Assembly: GCA_018266875.1 (NCBI GenBank)
Contig: JAFDZR010000031.1
Span: forward strand, 1 to 46,254
DNA from: Bacteroidota bacterium
GTDB lineage: Bacteria; Bacteroidota; Ignavibacteria; Tepidaquicellales; Tepidaquicellaceae
DNA: 46,254 nt
Direction: 5' to 3'
Position numbers and translations under genes: made by a program. The notes below the pieces were generated by a model. The model was not told the origin of the DNA and did not search any database. It worked only from the letters and a program-made list of their open reading frames with translations. How positions within the stretch are numbered: position 1 is the stretch's first letter; the number at the start of each line of letters is the position of its first letter. Shown here in pieces: positions 23,401 through 30,981 of the stretch.

Positions 23401-23985
23401 TTGAACAGAAGATCCGTATTATTCATTAAAAATATGGTAAGTCTCAGCTGCATCAGGGAAGTGAAAGAAATTCTAGAAAAATCTGATACAGTAAGCGTAA
23501 TGAATATTGCTCTTGGAAGAGCAGAGATAGTATTTGATGACGGGGAAATTACGATCAGTGAAATATCGGGTGATCTTGAGAAAAACAATTATCCGCTCAT
23601 AGAAGACAAGAATTCACAGATCGTCGAACAGATAAAGAACGCATGCATTGAACTTATCTACTTCGGAAACAATACGAATTCTCTTATAAGAAATTCGGAC
23701 TATCTCAGTGAAAAACTTAACATGCATTACTCTCAGATCAGCAAGATATTTTCCGAAAACACAGATACTACTCTTGAAAAATTTCTTATTAAGGTAAAAA
23801 TAGAAAAAGTAAAGGAGCTGTTAAGCTATAACGAACTGACGCTGAGTGAGATCGCATACATGATGGGATACAGCAGCGTTCAGTATCTTAGTAACCAGTT
23901 CAGACAGGTTACGGGAATTTCCGTGACCGAATATAAGAACACAGATAAAAAGGAAAGAATACCGCTCGAACTTCTTCTGAAATAA
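23401..23985 (+). CDS. Short AraC-type regulator with HMA-like N-terminal domain
   Basis: This 194-residue protein has two parts. Residues 5-75 have the beta-alpha-beta pattern of a heavy-metal-associated domain (VLFIKNMVSLSCIREVKEIL, VSVMNIALGRAEIVF). The usual CxxC is reduced to S-x-x-C (MVSLSC), so metal binding is doubtful. Residues 95-185 are an AraC helix-turn-helix pair (LSEKLNMHYSQISKIF and LSEIAYMMGYSSVQYLSNQFRQVTGISVTEYK). AraC proteins of this short type are frequent in Bacteroidota. The start is TTG. It lies 97 bp upstream of the PqqD-led operon on the same strand and is the natural candidate for its regulator, although that is inferred from position. Confidence 0.82.
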   Translation: MNRRSVLFIKNMVSLSCIREVKEILEKSDTVSVMNIALGRAEIVFDDGEITISEISGDLEKNNYPLIEDKNSQIVEQIKNACIELIYFGNNTNSLIRNSDYLSEKLNMHYSQISKIFSENTDTTLEKFLIKVKIEKVKELLSYNELTLSEIAYMMGYSSVQYLSNQFRQVTGISVTEYKNTDKKERIPLELLLK

Positions 23986-24082
23986 TTCCCCGGAGAATCT
24001 CTCATAATTTTATAACAATTTTAAATTAAACTGTAACATTAATTATCTCTGCAATAATTAATTTTGTATAACAATTAAAATT

Positions 24083-24337
24083 ATGAAGATAAAACAAAAC
24101 ATAGCAATCAGCGATTCAGGATTTATATTTAACCCAACCACCGGGGATTCCTTTTCCACCAATCCTATAGGACAGGAAATTATAAAACTTCTACACAATT
24201 CAAAGACAGAAGATGAGATCAGGAGTTTCATACTTGAAACTTATCAGATCAGCAGGGATCATTTTGAAAAGGATTATTATGATTTTATTAATGTACTGAA
24301 AAAGTATAAGCTTCTGGAGGAAAATGAAAAAGACTGA
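24083..24337 (+). CDS. PqqD-like (RRE-fold) peptide- or substrate-recognition protein
   Basis: This 84-residue protein fits the PqqD family pattern. An N-terminal beta-hairpin ISDSGFIFNPTTGDSFSTNPIGQEII is followed by helices TEDEIRSFILETYQISRDHFEKDYYDFINVLKKYKLLE. PqqD folds (RiPP recognition elements) bind leader peptides and hand them to modifying enzymes. In this operon no precursor peptide is evident, and the partner may be the overlapping ATP-grasp enzyme. The gene overlaps that ligase by 14 bases, which implies coupling. A TAATTTTG box is at 24059-24066, but no -33 TTG lies at the usual spacing, so a regulator-dependent promoter is possible. It is the first gene of the six-gene operon. 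Confidence 0.85.
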   Translation: MKIKQNIAISDSGFIFNPTTGDSFSTNPIGQEIIKLLHNSKTEDEIRSFILETYQISRDHFEKDYYDFINVLKKYKLLEENEKD

Positions 24338-25373
24338 CATTACAATTGCGGTAACAGGTCTTAATGCGATTGACAGTCCCGGTCCCGGAATCTCTGTAAT
24401 CAGAGCCCTTAGGGAAAGCAGTTACTATAATCCGAGGATCATCGGATTGTCTTATGACACAATGGAGCCCGGAATTTACATGCACGATCTTGTAGATAAA
24501 ACATATCAGATCCCGTTTCCCTCCGCCGGAGTTGATAATCTGCTGCACAGGATCAGGGAGATAAACAAAAAAGAAAAGCTTGACGTGATAATTCCGAATT
24601 TTGACGCTGAACTTTTTAATTTTATCAAGCTTGAGCAAAGACTGTCGGAAGATTTGAATATAAAGATGTTCCTTCCTTCCCTGAATCAATTTGAGGAAAG
24701 GCAGAAATCAAATCTTTTTGCATTCGGAAAAAAATACAAAGTAAAAGTCCCCAAAAATAAGACTCTTTTTTCTCTGTCTGAGATCCCGTTAATAGAAAAT
24801 GATTTTACATTTCCGCTGGTTGTAAAAGGGAAATATTATGATGCAAAGATCGCATACAGCAGGGAACAGATAGCGCAGCATTTTGAAAAGATCAGCGTCA
24901 GATGGGGTCTGCCTATTATCATTCAGGAATATATCTTCGGATCCGAAGTAAATGTTACAGCAATCGGCGACGGAACAGGCAGGACAGTCGGAGCAGTGCC
25001 AATGAGAAAACAATATATAACTGACAAAGGAAAAGCGTGGTCAGGAATATCACTTGATGATGACAAGCTTCTGAAAATAACTCATGATATAATCAAGGCT
25101 ACCAAATGGAAAGGATCTCTCGAGCTTGAGTTCATAAAAACATCTAACGAAGAATATTATCTGCTGGAAATAAATCCGAGATTCCCTGCATGGATTTATC
25201 TTGCGGTCGGATGCGGTCAGAACCATCCGGATGCATTGCTTAAAATGGCGCTCGGCAGGAAAGTAAAGTCCTTTTCAAAACATGAAACAGGAAAAATGTT
25301 CATAAGATATTCTTATGACATGATAGTAAATTTAAAAGAATTCGAAAAAATATCAACCTTAGGAGAATTATAA
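24324..25373 (+). CDS. ATP-grasp carboxylate-amine ligase (CPSase-like)
   Basis: This 349-residue protein has an N-terminal pre-ATP-grasp domain (ITIAVTGLNAIDSPGPGISVIRAL, residues 6-29), the lid lysine in FPLVVKGKYYDAKIAYS (about 163-179), IIQEYIFGSEVNVTAIGDG (about 198-216) and the metal-binding LEINPRFPAW (about 282-291). It resembles the carbamoyl-phosphate-synthase/biotin-carboxylase branch rather than Ddl. These enzymes activate a carboxylate as an acylphosphate and join it to an amine, thiol or carrier. The start is set by overlap with the PqqD-like gene. The decarboxylase gene starts one base after its stop. Substrates are unknown. Butirosin synthesis offers a parallel, where an ATP-grasp ligase (BtrJ) works with a LysA-fold decarboxylase (BtrK). 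Confidence 0.87.
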   Translation: MKKTDITIAVTGLNAIDSPGPGISVIRALRESSYYNPRIIGLSYDTMEPGIYMHDLVDKTYQIPFPSAGVDNLLHRIREINKKEKLDVIIPNFDAELFNFIKLEQRLSEDLNIKMFLPSLNQFEERQKSNLFAFGKKYKVKVPKNKTLFSLSEIPLIENDFTFPLVVKGKYYDAKIAYSREQIAQHFEKISVRWGLPIIIQEYIFGSEVNVTAIGDGTGRTVGAVPMRKQYITDKGKAWSGISLDDDKLLKITHDIIKATKWKGSLELEFIKTSNEEYYLLEINPRFPAWIYLAVGCGQNHPDALLKMALGRKVKSFSKHETGKMFIRYSYDMIVNLKEFEKISTLGEL

Positions 25374-25374
25374 A

Positions 25375-26757
25375 ATGACAAAACTTCAATATGAAAGACC
25401 TGTGCTTCAGCTTCTGAATTCAGGAGCAATGAATAAATACGGAACCAGAACCGAATATACTCCTTATTCCCATATCGAAGGAGTAAGCGTGCATGGACTA
25501 ACTGAAAAATACGGGTCGCCATTATTTGTGATTTCGGAAAGACAGATAAGACAGAACTTCAAGGATGCAAACAGATCCTTTAAGACCAGATATCCGAAAG
25601 TGCAGTTCGCTTGGTCTTACAAAACCAATTATCTAAATGCTGTTTGCAATGTATTCCATCAGGAAGGTTCATGGGCTGAAGTAGTATCGGGATTTGAATA
25701 CGATAAAGCCCTGAATAACGGCGTTCCCGGAAGCAAGATAATATTCAACGGTCCTGATAAAACCGAAGAGGAACTCCGCACAGCGGTTCTTAACAATTCC
25801 CCGATACATATTGATCATCTTGATGAATTATATTCGCTTCAGGAAATCGCCGAGGAGCTTAATTTAAGACCGAAAGTTGCAATAAGGGTGAATATGGATA
25901 CAGGTATCTATCCGATGTGGGACAGATTCGGGTTTAATTATGAAAACGGTCAGGCATGGGATGCGATAAACAAGATAATGCTTAATGACAAGCTTGACCT
26001 TATCGGTCTGCACTGTCACATCGGCACTTACATGCTGGCTCCCAATGCATATTCTATAGCGGCTGCAAAACTGTCAGACCTGGCAATCAACATAAAATAC
26101 AAATACAAAAAGAATATTCAGTACATTGACATGGGAGGCGGATTTGCTTCCAAGAATACACTGAAGGGATCATATCTTCTGGGAGTAGATACAGTGCCGA
26201 CAATTGATCAGTTTGCTGAAGCAATCTGCACATCAATTCTCAATGCGGGATTTCTCGAAGAGGAACTTCCGCTGCTTATCCTGGAGACAGGAAGAGCCCT
26301 GATTGACGATGCCGGATTTTTACTCGGGAGCGTCATATCAAATAAAAGATTATCCGACGGAAGAAGAGCAGTGATAATGGATTTCGGAGTTAATATTATG
26401 TTCACGTCTTTCTGGTATGACCATAAGATCACGCCTGCTCAGGAATTCAGTGAATTCACCGAAGATATGGTGCTTTACGGACCGCTGTGTATGAACATTG
26501 ACGTAATCAGGGAACACGTAACCCTGCCTCTTCTGAAAAAAGGCGACCAAGTAGTTGTGCATACGGTTGGAGCTTACAATATGACACAGTGGATGCAGTT
26601 CATAGCCTTAAGACCTGCAGTAGTGATGATCGATTTAAAAGGCGTTGCACATGTGATCAGAAAAAGAGAAACAATTAAATCGATTGAGAACGAGGAAATT
26701 CTTCCTGATTATTTAAAGTCATTCAGCCTGAACGGTGTTGAAAAAAGAACAGCTTAA
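25375..26757 (+). CDS. Fold-type III PLP-dependent decarboxylase (LysA/ODC family)
   Basis: This 460-residue protein has an alanine-racemase-like barrel (about 45-315) and a C-terminal beta domain. Key residues are the PLP lysine K83 (WSYKTNY), H213/H215 (GLHCHIG), the glycine loop DMGGGF (252-257), E304 (ETGRALID), C372 and D376 (YGPLCMNID) and GAYNM. All catalytic positions of diaminopimelate and ornithine decarboxylases are present. It departs from standard LysA in having about 35 residues before the barrel and a longer C-terminus, so a pathway other than lysine synthesis is likely. It sits between the ligase (one-base gap) and the transporter-peptidase (23-base overlap). The substrate may be an amino acid or an amino-acyl conjugate made by the ligase. 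Confidence 0.88.
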   Translation: MTKLQYERPVLQLLNSGAMNKYGTRTEYTPYSHIEGVSVHGLTEKYGSPLFVISERQIRQNFKDANRSFKTRYPKVQFAWSYKTNYLNAVCNVFHQEGSWAEVVSGFEYDKALNNGVPGSKIIFNGPDKTEEELRTAVLNNSPIHIDHLDELYSLQEIAEELNLRPKVAIRVNMDTGIYPMWDRFGFNYENGQAWDAINKIMLNDKLDLIGLHCHIGTYMLAPNAYSIAAAKLSDLAINIKYKYKKNIQYIDMGGGFASKNTLKGSYLLGVDTVPTIDQFAEAICTSILNAGFLEEELPLLILETGRALIDDAGFLLGSVISNKRLSDGRRAVIMDFGVNIMFTSFWYDHKITPAQEFSEFTEDMVLYGPLCMNIDVIREHVTLPLLKKGDQVVVHTVGAYNMTQWMQFIALRPAVVMIDLKGVAHVIRKRETIKSIENEEILPDYLKSFSLNGVEKRTA

Positions 26758-28939
26758 AGAGAACATATCATTTTATTTTGAAGGCGCAGTAAACAGCTAT
26801 TCACAGGTATTTTTTTCAAAGAATAAGATATTTGCTTTCATAATTATAGCAGCGACTTTCCTGAATCCCGTTTCAGGTGTAAGCGGGCTGATAAGTCTGT
26901 TCTCCGCTCTGCTGTTTGCTGACAGGTTCGGTTACAGCAGGGTTTTTATCCGTGACGGGACATACGGATTCAATTGTTTACTCACAGGGCTTGCACTCGG
27001 GGTTTATTACGAATTCTCCGTCGCTTTTTTTTTCGTACTGATCTTTGCTTCAGTAATGACTCTGCTCATGACTGTCTGGCTCGGAGTTTTTCTCAGTAAT
27101 TACAATATCCCTTTTCTTACCCTTCCTTTCCTGTTCAGTACCTGGATAGCCGTACTGAGCATCCGGACCTTTAAGGCAATTGAATTAAGTGAAAGGGGAA
27201 TTTATGTATTCAATGATGTGCAGAATCTCGGAGGCGTATACTTACTGAAATTTTATGACCAGATATTAAATCTGAATATTCCTTTTATTCTGGAAGTCTA
27301 TCTGAAATCTCTCGGCGCAGTATTCTTTCAGTACAATATATTCGCAGGGTTTATCTTAATGATCGGTCTGCTTATTTATTCGAGAATTGCGTTTACACTT
27401 TCTCTCCTCGGATTTTTTTCAGGTTACTTTTTTTATTTTTTCCAGCGGGCAGAATTTTCGGATGTGTATTACAGCTATATAGGATTCAATTTCATACTTA
27501 CAGCAATTGCTCTTGGAGGTTTTTTTTACATTCCATCCAGGAGAACTTACTTTCTTGTGCTTATCACAAGTCCGCTTGTTGCTGTTATACTAAGCGCATT
27601 CAGTTACGTTTTCAATATTATTCAGCTGCCGATTTATTCTCTTCCTTTTTCGCTGACAGTCATGCTCGTAATATTTGCTATGAATAACAGAGTCATGCCC
27701 ACAGGAATCAGCCTGGTCTTGAACCAGCAATATTCTCCCGAGAATAATTTATACAAATTTGCTAACAGAGCTGAAAGATTTAAAAAAGACACTTACTATC
27801 ATTTCCATCTGCCTTTCTTCGGGAAATGGAATATCTCACAGGGTATAGACGGAAAGATTACGCATAAAGAAGACTGGAAATATGCATGGGACTTTGTGGT
27901 AAAAGACGAATACAACAAAACATATAAATATCCCGGCACTGCGCCTGAGGATTTCTACTGCTTCAATCTTCCTGTAATATCTCCTGCAGCCGGATATGTC
28001 GATGAAGTTGTAAATGATGTGGATGACAATAAGATCGGGGAAGTAAACATCAACGAGAACTGGGGGAATACAATCATTATCAAACATGATAATTTTTTGT
28101 ACAGCAAGATCTCACATCTGAAAAAAAACAGCATTAGACTTAGAAAAGGAGACTATGTCAAGAGGGGAGATATTATAGGACTGTGCGGTAATTCCGGCAG
28201 ATCGCCTGAGCCCCATCTGCATTTCCAGATCCAGTCTAATAATCTTATAGACGGAAAAACTGTGAAATATCCTTTTTCATATTACCTTCTGCATAAAAAC
28301 GGAGAAAATATTTTCCGGTCATTTGATTATCCTGAAGAGAATGAAACTGTTCAGAAAATTACAAATACAAGTCTGATCAAAGAGTCCTTTAAATTTTCAC
28401 CTGGCAGGATAATGAATTTCAGGATCACGGATGAAAAAGGACATACGGAAAATATTAAACTGGAAGTATTTGTGGATGCATATAACTATCCCTATATTTA
28501 CTGCGAGAAAACAAAATCTTTCGCATACTTCATAAATAACGAAACACTGCATTACTTTACGGATTTTACAGGTGACAGAAATTCGTTTTTGTATTATTTT
28601 TATATTGCCGCAAACAAGATCCTGCTGGGATATTACGAAAACATTATTATTAATGACAAGCTGCCGGTAGGCGGGATATTTTCAGGACCTGTGAGGATAC
28701 TGCAGGATTTTATCGCTCCGTTTAGAATATTCCTGAACGCCGATTATTCGTTTTCATTCAGGGAAATTGACAACGACATCAACCCTTCGGAAATAATTAT
28801 TTCCACAAAAGCGGTTACGGGTTACGGAAAAAAAATTAAGAGAAAATTAGACTTTGAATTAGTATTAAATAATAACAAATTAAATAAAATTCTAATATCA
28901 GACGGAAAAAAACAAATATCAGCGCAAAGTATTTCCTGA
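26735..28939 (+). CDS. Urea transporter-like membrane domain fused to M23 peptidase domain
   Basis: This 734-residue protein begins with an integral membrane part (about 30-330) of ten or so spans. It has the duplicated urea-transporter motifs FNCLLTGLALG (79-89) and FNFILTAIALGGFFY (251-265) and the PFLFSTW segment (131-137). An M23 domain at about 360-530 has zinc ligands H377/D386 (THKEDWKYAWD) and H494-L-H496, with H461 in the active site. The last 200 residues are beta-rich. UT proteins form passive channels for urea and small amides; the fused peptidase should face the periplasm. The start is GTG at 26735, overlapping the decarboxylase by 23 bases. A run of seven A near the end (28906-28912) is a possible -1 slip site leading into the next frame. 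Confidence 0.88.
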   Translation: MLKKEQLKENISFYFEGAVNSYSQVFFSKNKIFAFIIIAATFLNPVSGVSGLISLFSALLFADRFGYSRVFIRDGTYGFNCLLTGLALGVYYEFSVAFFFVLIFASVMTLLMTVWLGVFLSNYNIPFLTLPFLFSTWIAVLSIRTFKAIELSERGIYVFNDVQNLGGVYLLKFYDQILNLNIPFILEVYLKSLGAVFFQYNIFAGFILMIGLLIYSRIAFTLSLLGFFSGYFFYFFQRAEFSDVYYSYIGFNFILTAIALGGFFYIPSRRTYFLVLITSPLVAVILSAFSYVFNIIQLPIYSLPFSLTVMLVIFAMNNRVMPTGISLVLNQQYSPENNLYKFANRAERFKKDTYYHFHLPFFGKWNISQGIDGKITHKEDWKYAWDFVVKDEYNKTYKYPGTAPEDFYCFNLPVISPAAGYVDEVVNDVDDNKIGEVNINENWGNTIIIKHDNFLYSKISHLKKNSIRLRKGDYVKRGDIIGLCGNSGRSPEPHLHFQIQSNNLIDGKTVKYPFSYYLLHKNGENIFRSFDYPEENETVQKITNTSLIKESFKFSPGRIMNFRITDEKGHTENIKLEVFVDAYNYPYIYCEKTKSFAYFINNETLHYFTDFTGDRNSFLYYFYIAANKILLGYYENIIINDKLPVGGIFSGPVRILQDFIAPFRIFLNADYSFSFREIDNDINPSEIIISTKAVTGYGKKIKRKLDFELVLNNNKLNKILISDGKKQISAQSIS
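28906..28912 (+). other. A7 slippery heptamer at the gene junction
   Basis: In the reading frame of the transporter-peptidase, these bases read A-AAA-AAA (within GGA AAA AAA CAA), the form of a -1 frameshift site. The -1 frame from here is open through a signal-peptide-like segment and on through the next gene to 30306. No strong downstream hairpin was noticed. Confidence 0.45.
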
Positions 28940-28995
28940 TTATACTTTTTGTAATTCTATCCTCTGCAGGTTTAAAAGCCCAGAGCGACTCCGCT

Positions 28996-30306
28996 TTGAG
29001 ATATGCAGATAAAAAATCTTATGAGCTTTATAATCAGGGCAAATGGAATGAGCTCATTGCATATTCCGAAAATGCCATTTCGAAAAAGATCGACTTTATT
29101 TTCCTGAGAGTCAGACTGGGCGTTGCATACTATGAAACAGGGAAATATTTTGACGCGATAATAAATCTCAAAAGAGCCTTTGATCAGGGTTACGAAAATC
29201 CTTTTGTGATCGAAAACCTTTATTATTCTTATTTGCAGGCGGGAAGACCAAATGACGCCGAATTTTATTTCTATAAACTCCCAAATGAAATCAGAGAAAA
29301 GATCAGACCGCTTGATAATTCATTCATGACAGAACTCAATGCTGACGCAGGTACAGGTATCAGCAATGACAAAAGCTCCAACAGCGGCGTTGATCTTGAC
29401 GGAGCGGATAATGTCTACGGTGAACAGATTTTGTATGACAATTATTTTTTTCTGAATGCCGGTTTTAAACAGAAACCCCTTAGATGGCTGAGTATATCTT
29501 ACAGTTATAATTATCTCAGTCTAAAGAAAACGAAAGAGATAATGTATAATGATTCAAGAATCTCTGATGATTATACTCAGCAGCAGCAGCAGTTTTATAA
29601 TGAATATGAAATAAGGGCAGGCGACGGGTTTGTTATCAGTCCGTCCGGTCACTATATTTTTACAAAAGACAATACCGTGTACGCTAATTATGACAGTCTC
29701 TCTGTCCGTCAGACCAAGGGAAATGATTCTGTCCTGTATTACTACACAGTTACAAAAAGAGAATCCATTCAGGATAATTTTGTGCTTTCGCTTAATCTGT
29801 CTAAGCAGTTTTATAATTACAAAGCGGCAGTTCACGGAAGCTTCTCATATCTGAACGGAGCTCATCAGACCCAGTTCGGAGCTTCGTTAACCGCTTATCC
29901 TTTAAAGAAAAATACTTTTTATACATTTTCAGATCTGCTGGTACACACACAGAACTCTGACCATCAGGTCATTTTTTTTCAGTCGGCAGGAGGAAAATTG
30001 TATAAGGAACTATGGGGAGAGGTATTTGCAACATTCGGCAGGATTAATAATTACAATGAACAGAACGGAGCTCTGGTTTTCAATAATCCGGATGTGATCA
30101 AATTTAAGCTCGGAGCGGAATTCAATTATTATTTCAATAAAAATCTCTCCGCCTCACTTGTTTATGTATATCAGAAGAGAGAAAAGAATTATTTAATATA
30201 TAAAGTATATGCTTTTAACAATCTAATCCCATTGTCACGGCCGGAGTTTGTGAAACTTGATTATTCGGTAAACACAATACTCGCCGGTTTAAAATTATAT
30301 TTCTAA
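28996..30306 (+). CDS. TPR plus beta-barrel outer-membrane protein, true start upstream
   Basis: From a TTG at 28996 the frame gives 436 residues. Tetratricopeptide-like helices span about 5-110 (NELIAYSENAI, AYYETGKYFDAIINLKRAF, YYSYLQAGRPNDAEFYFYKL). They are followed by a strand-rich region (about 130-436) with alternating aromatic residues and a terminal LAGLKLYF, as in outer-membrane barrels. The TTG cannot be the real start of the exported protein. The frame is open back to 28888 and encodes a clear signal peptide (KYFLIILFVILSSAGLKA-QSDSA) ahead of it, yet no ATG, GTG or TTG lies in that extension. Translation must therefore begin at an unusual codon (for example ATC 28897) or arise by -1 slippage from the preceding gene, or one base is wrong. 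Likely role: outer-membrane export or anchoring for the operon product. Confidence 0.75.
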   Translation: MRYADKKSYELYNQGKWNELIAYSENAISKKIDFIFLRVRLGVAYYETGKYFDAIINLKRAFDQGYENPFVIENLYYSYLQAGRPNDAEFYFYKLPNEIREKIRPLDNSFMTELNADAGTGISNDKSSNSGVDLDGADNVYGEQILYDNYFFLNAGFKQKPLRWLSISYSYNYLSLKKTKEIMYNDSRISDDYTQQQQQFYNEYEIRAGDGFVISPSGHYIFTKDNTVYANYDSLSVRQTKGNDSVLYYYTVTKRESIQDNFVLSLNLSKQFYNYKAAVHGSFSYLNGAHQTQFGASLTAYPLKKNTFYTFSDLLVHTQNSDHQVIFFQSAGGKLYKELWGEVFATFGRINNYNEQNGALVFNNPDVIKFKLGAEFNYYFNKNLSASLVYVYQKREKNYLIYKVYAFNNLIPLSRPEFVKLDYSVNTILAGLKLYF

Positions 30307-30319
30307 AATTTAAAAAATT

Positions 30320-30943
30320 ATGAAGCACTTAAAATTAAATCCAGTATTATTATTATTATTGACGTTTATCTTTTCTTCCTATGCATCCGCTCAGGATGAA
30401 AAGGTTATTGAAGCATTTTCAAAAAGTTATGACAGTGAGACCAATCTGGATTACAATCAGGCGATAAAGGATCTCACTGCCGTTTACTCCGCTGATTCAT
30501 ATGAGATAAATCTGAGACTCGGCTGGCTGAATTACAAAGCCGGCAACTACGACGAGGCAATGAACAAATATCAGAAGGCGATGGATCTGATGCCGTATTC
30601 CATAGAAGCAAAACTTGGATATAACCTTCCGGCTTCCGCGGCGAATCTCTGGGATAAAGTAGTTGAGAATTATGACAAGATTCTTCTTATGGATCCGCAG
30701 AATACATTTGTGAATTATCAGCTGGGTTACATTTATTATTCAAGACAGGATTATTTCAAGGCGAATTCCCTTTTTGAAAAAGTGGTAAACCTGTATCCTT
30801 TCGGATACGAAGCTCTGCTTATGTTCGCATGGTCAAATTATCAGCTTGGAAATTACAGGGAAGCCAAGGTGCTGTTCAATAAAGTTCTTATGCTGAGTCC
30901 TAAAGATGCTTCCGCTCTTGAAGGACTGGGTTTGATAAAATGA
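30320..30943 (+). CDS. Periplasmic tetratricopeptide-repeat protein
   Basis: This 207-residue protein has a signal peptide (residues 1-24, cleaved after ASA). At least four TPR units follow: YNQAIKDLTAVYSADS, LGWLNYKAGNYDEAMNKYQKAMDLMP, LGYIYYSRQDYFKANSLFEKVVNLYP and FAWSNYQLGNYREAKVLFNKVLMLSP. TPR proteins are scaffolds for protein complexes, and this one probably bridges the periplasmic M23/TPR-barrel parts. It starts 13 bp after the barrel gene and is the last gene of the operon before a bidirectional terminator. Confidence 0.88.
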   Translation: MKHLKLNPVLLLLLTFIFSSYASAQDEKVIEAFSKSYDSETNLDYNQAIKDLTAVYSADSYEINLRLGWLNYKAGNYDEAMNKYQKAMDLMPYSIEAKLGYNLPASAANLWDKVVENYDKILLMDPQNTFVNYQLGYIYYSRQDYFKANSLFEKVVNLYPFGYEALLMFAWSNYQLGNYREAKVLFNKVLMLSPKDASALEGLGLIK

Positions 30944-30964
30944 TCAAACTCCGTAAATTAATTT

Positions 30965-30981
30965 ACAGGAAAATTTCCTGT
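30965..30981. terminator. Short bidirectional hairpin between convergent genes
   Basis: ACAGGAAA (30965-30972), one base, TTTCCTGT (30974-30981) is a perfect inverted repeat in the 38-bp spacer between the TPR gene and the convergent type IX-sorted protein. The U-tracts are weak. Confidence 0.55.

Noticed and set aside
25375..26757. Ordinary diaminopimelate decarboxylase (lysA)
   Set aside because: The catalytic residues fit the family, but the longer N-terminus and the context (PqqD, ATP-grasp, transporter) do not support lysine synthesis. The gene symbol was not assigned.
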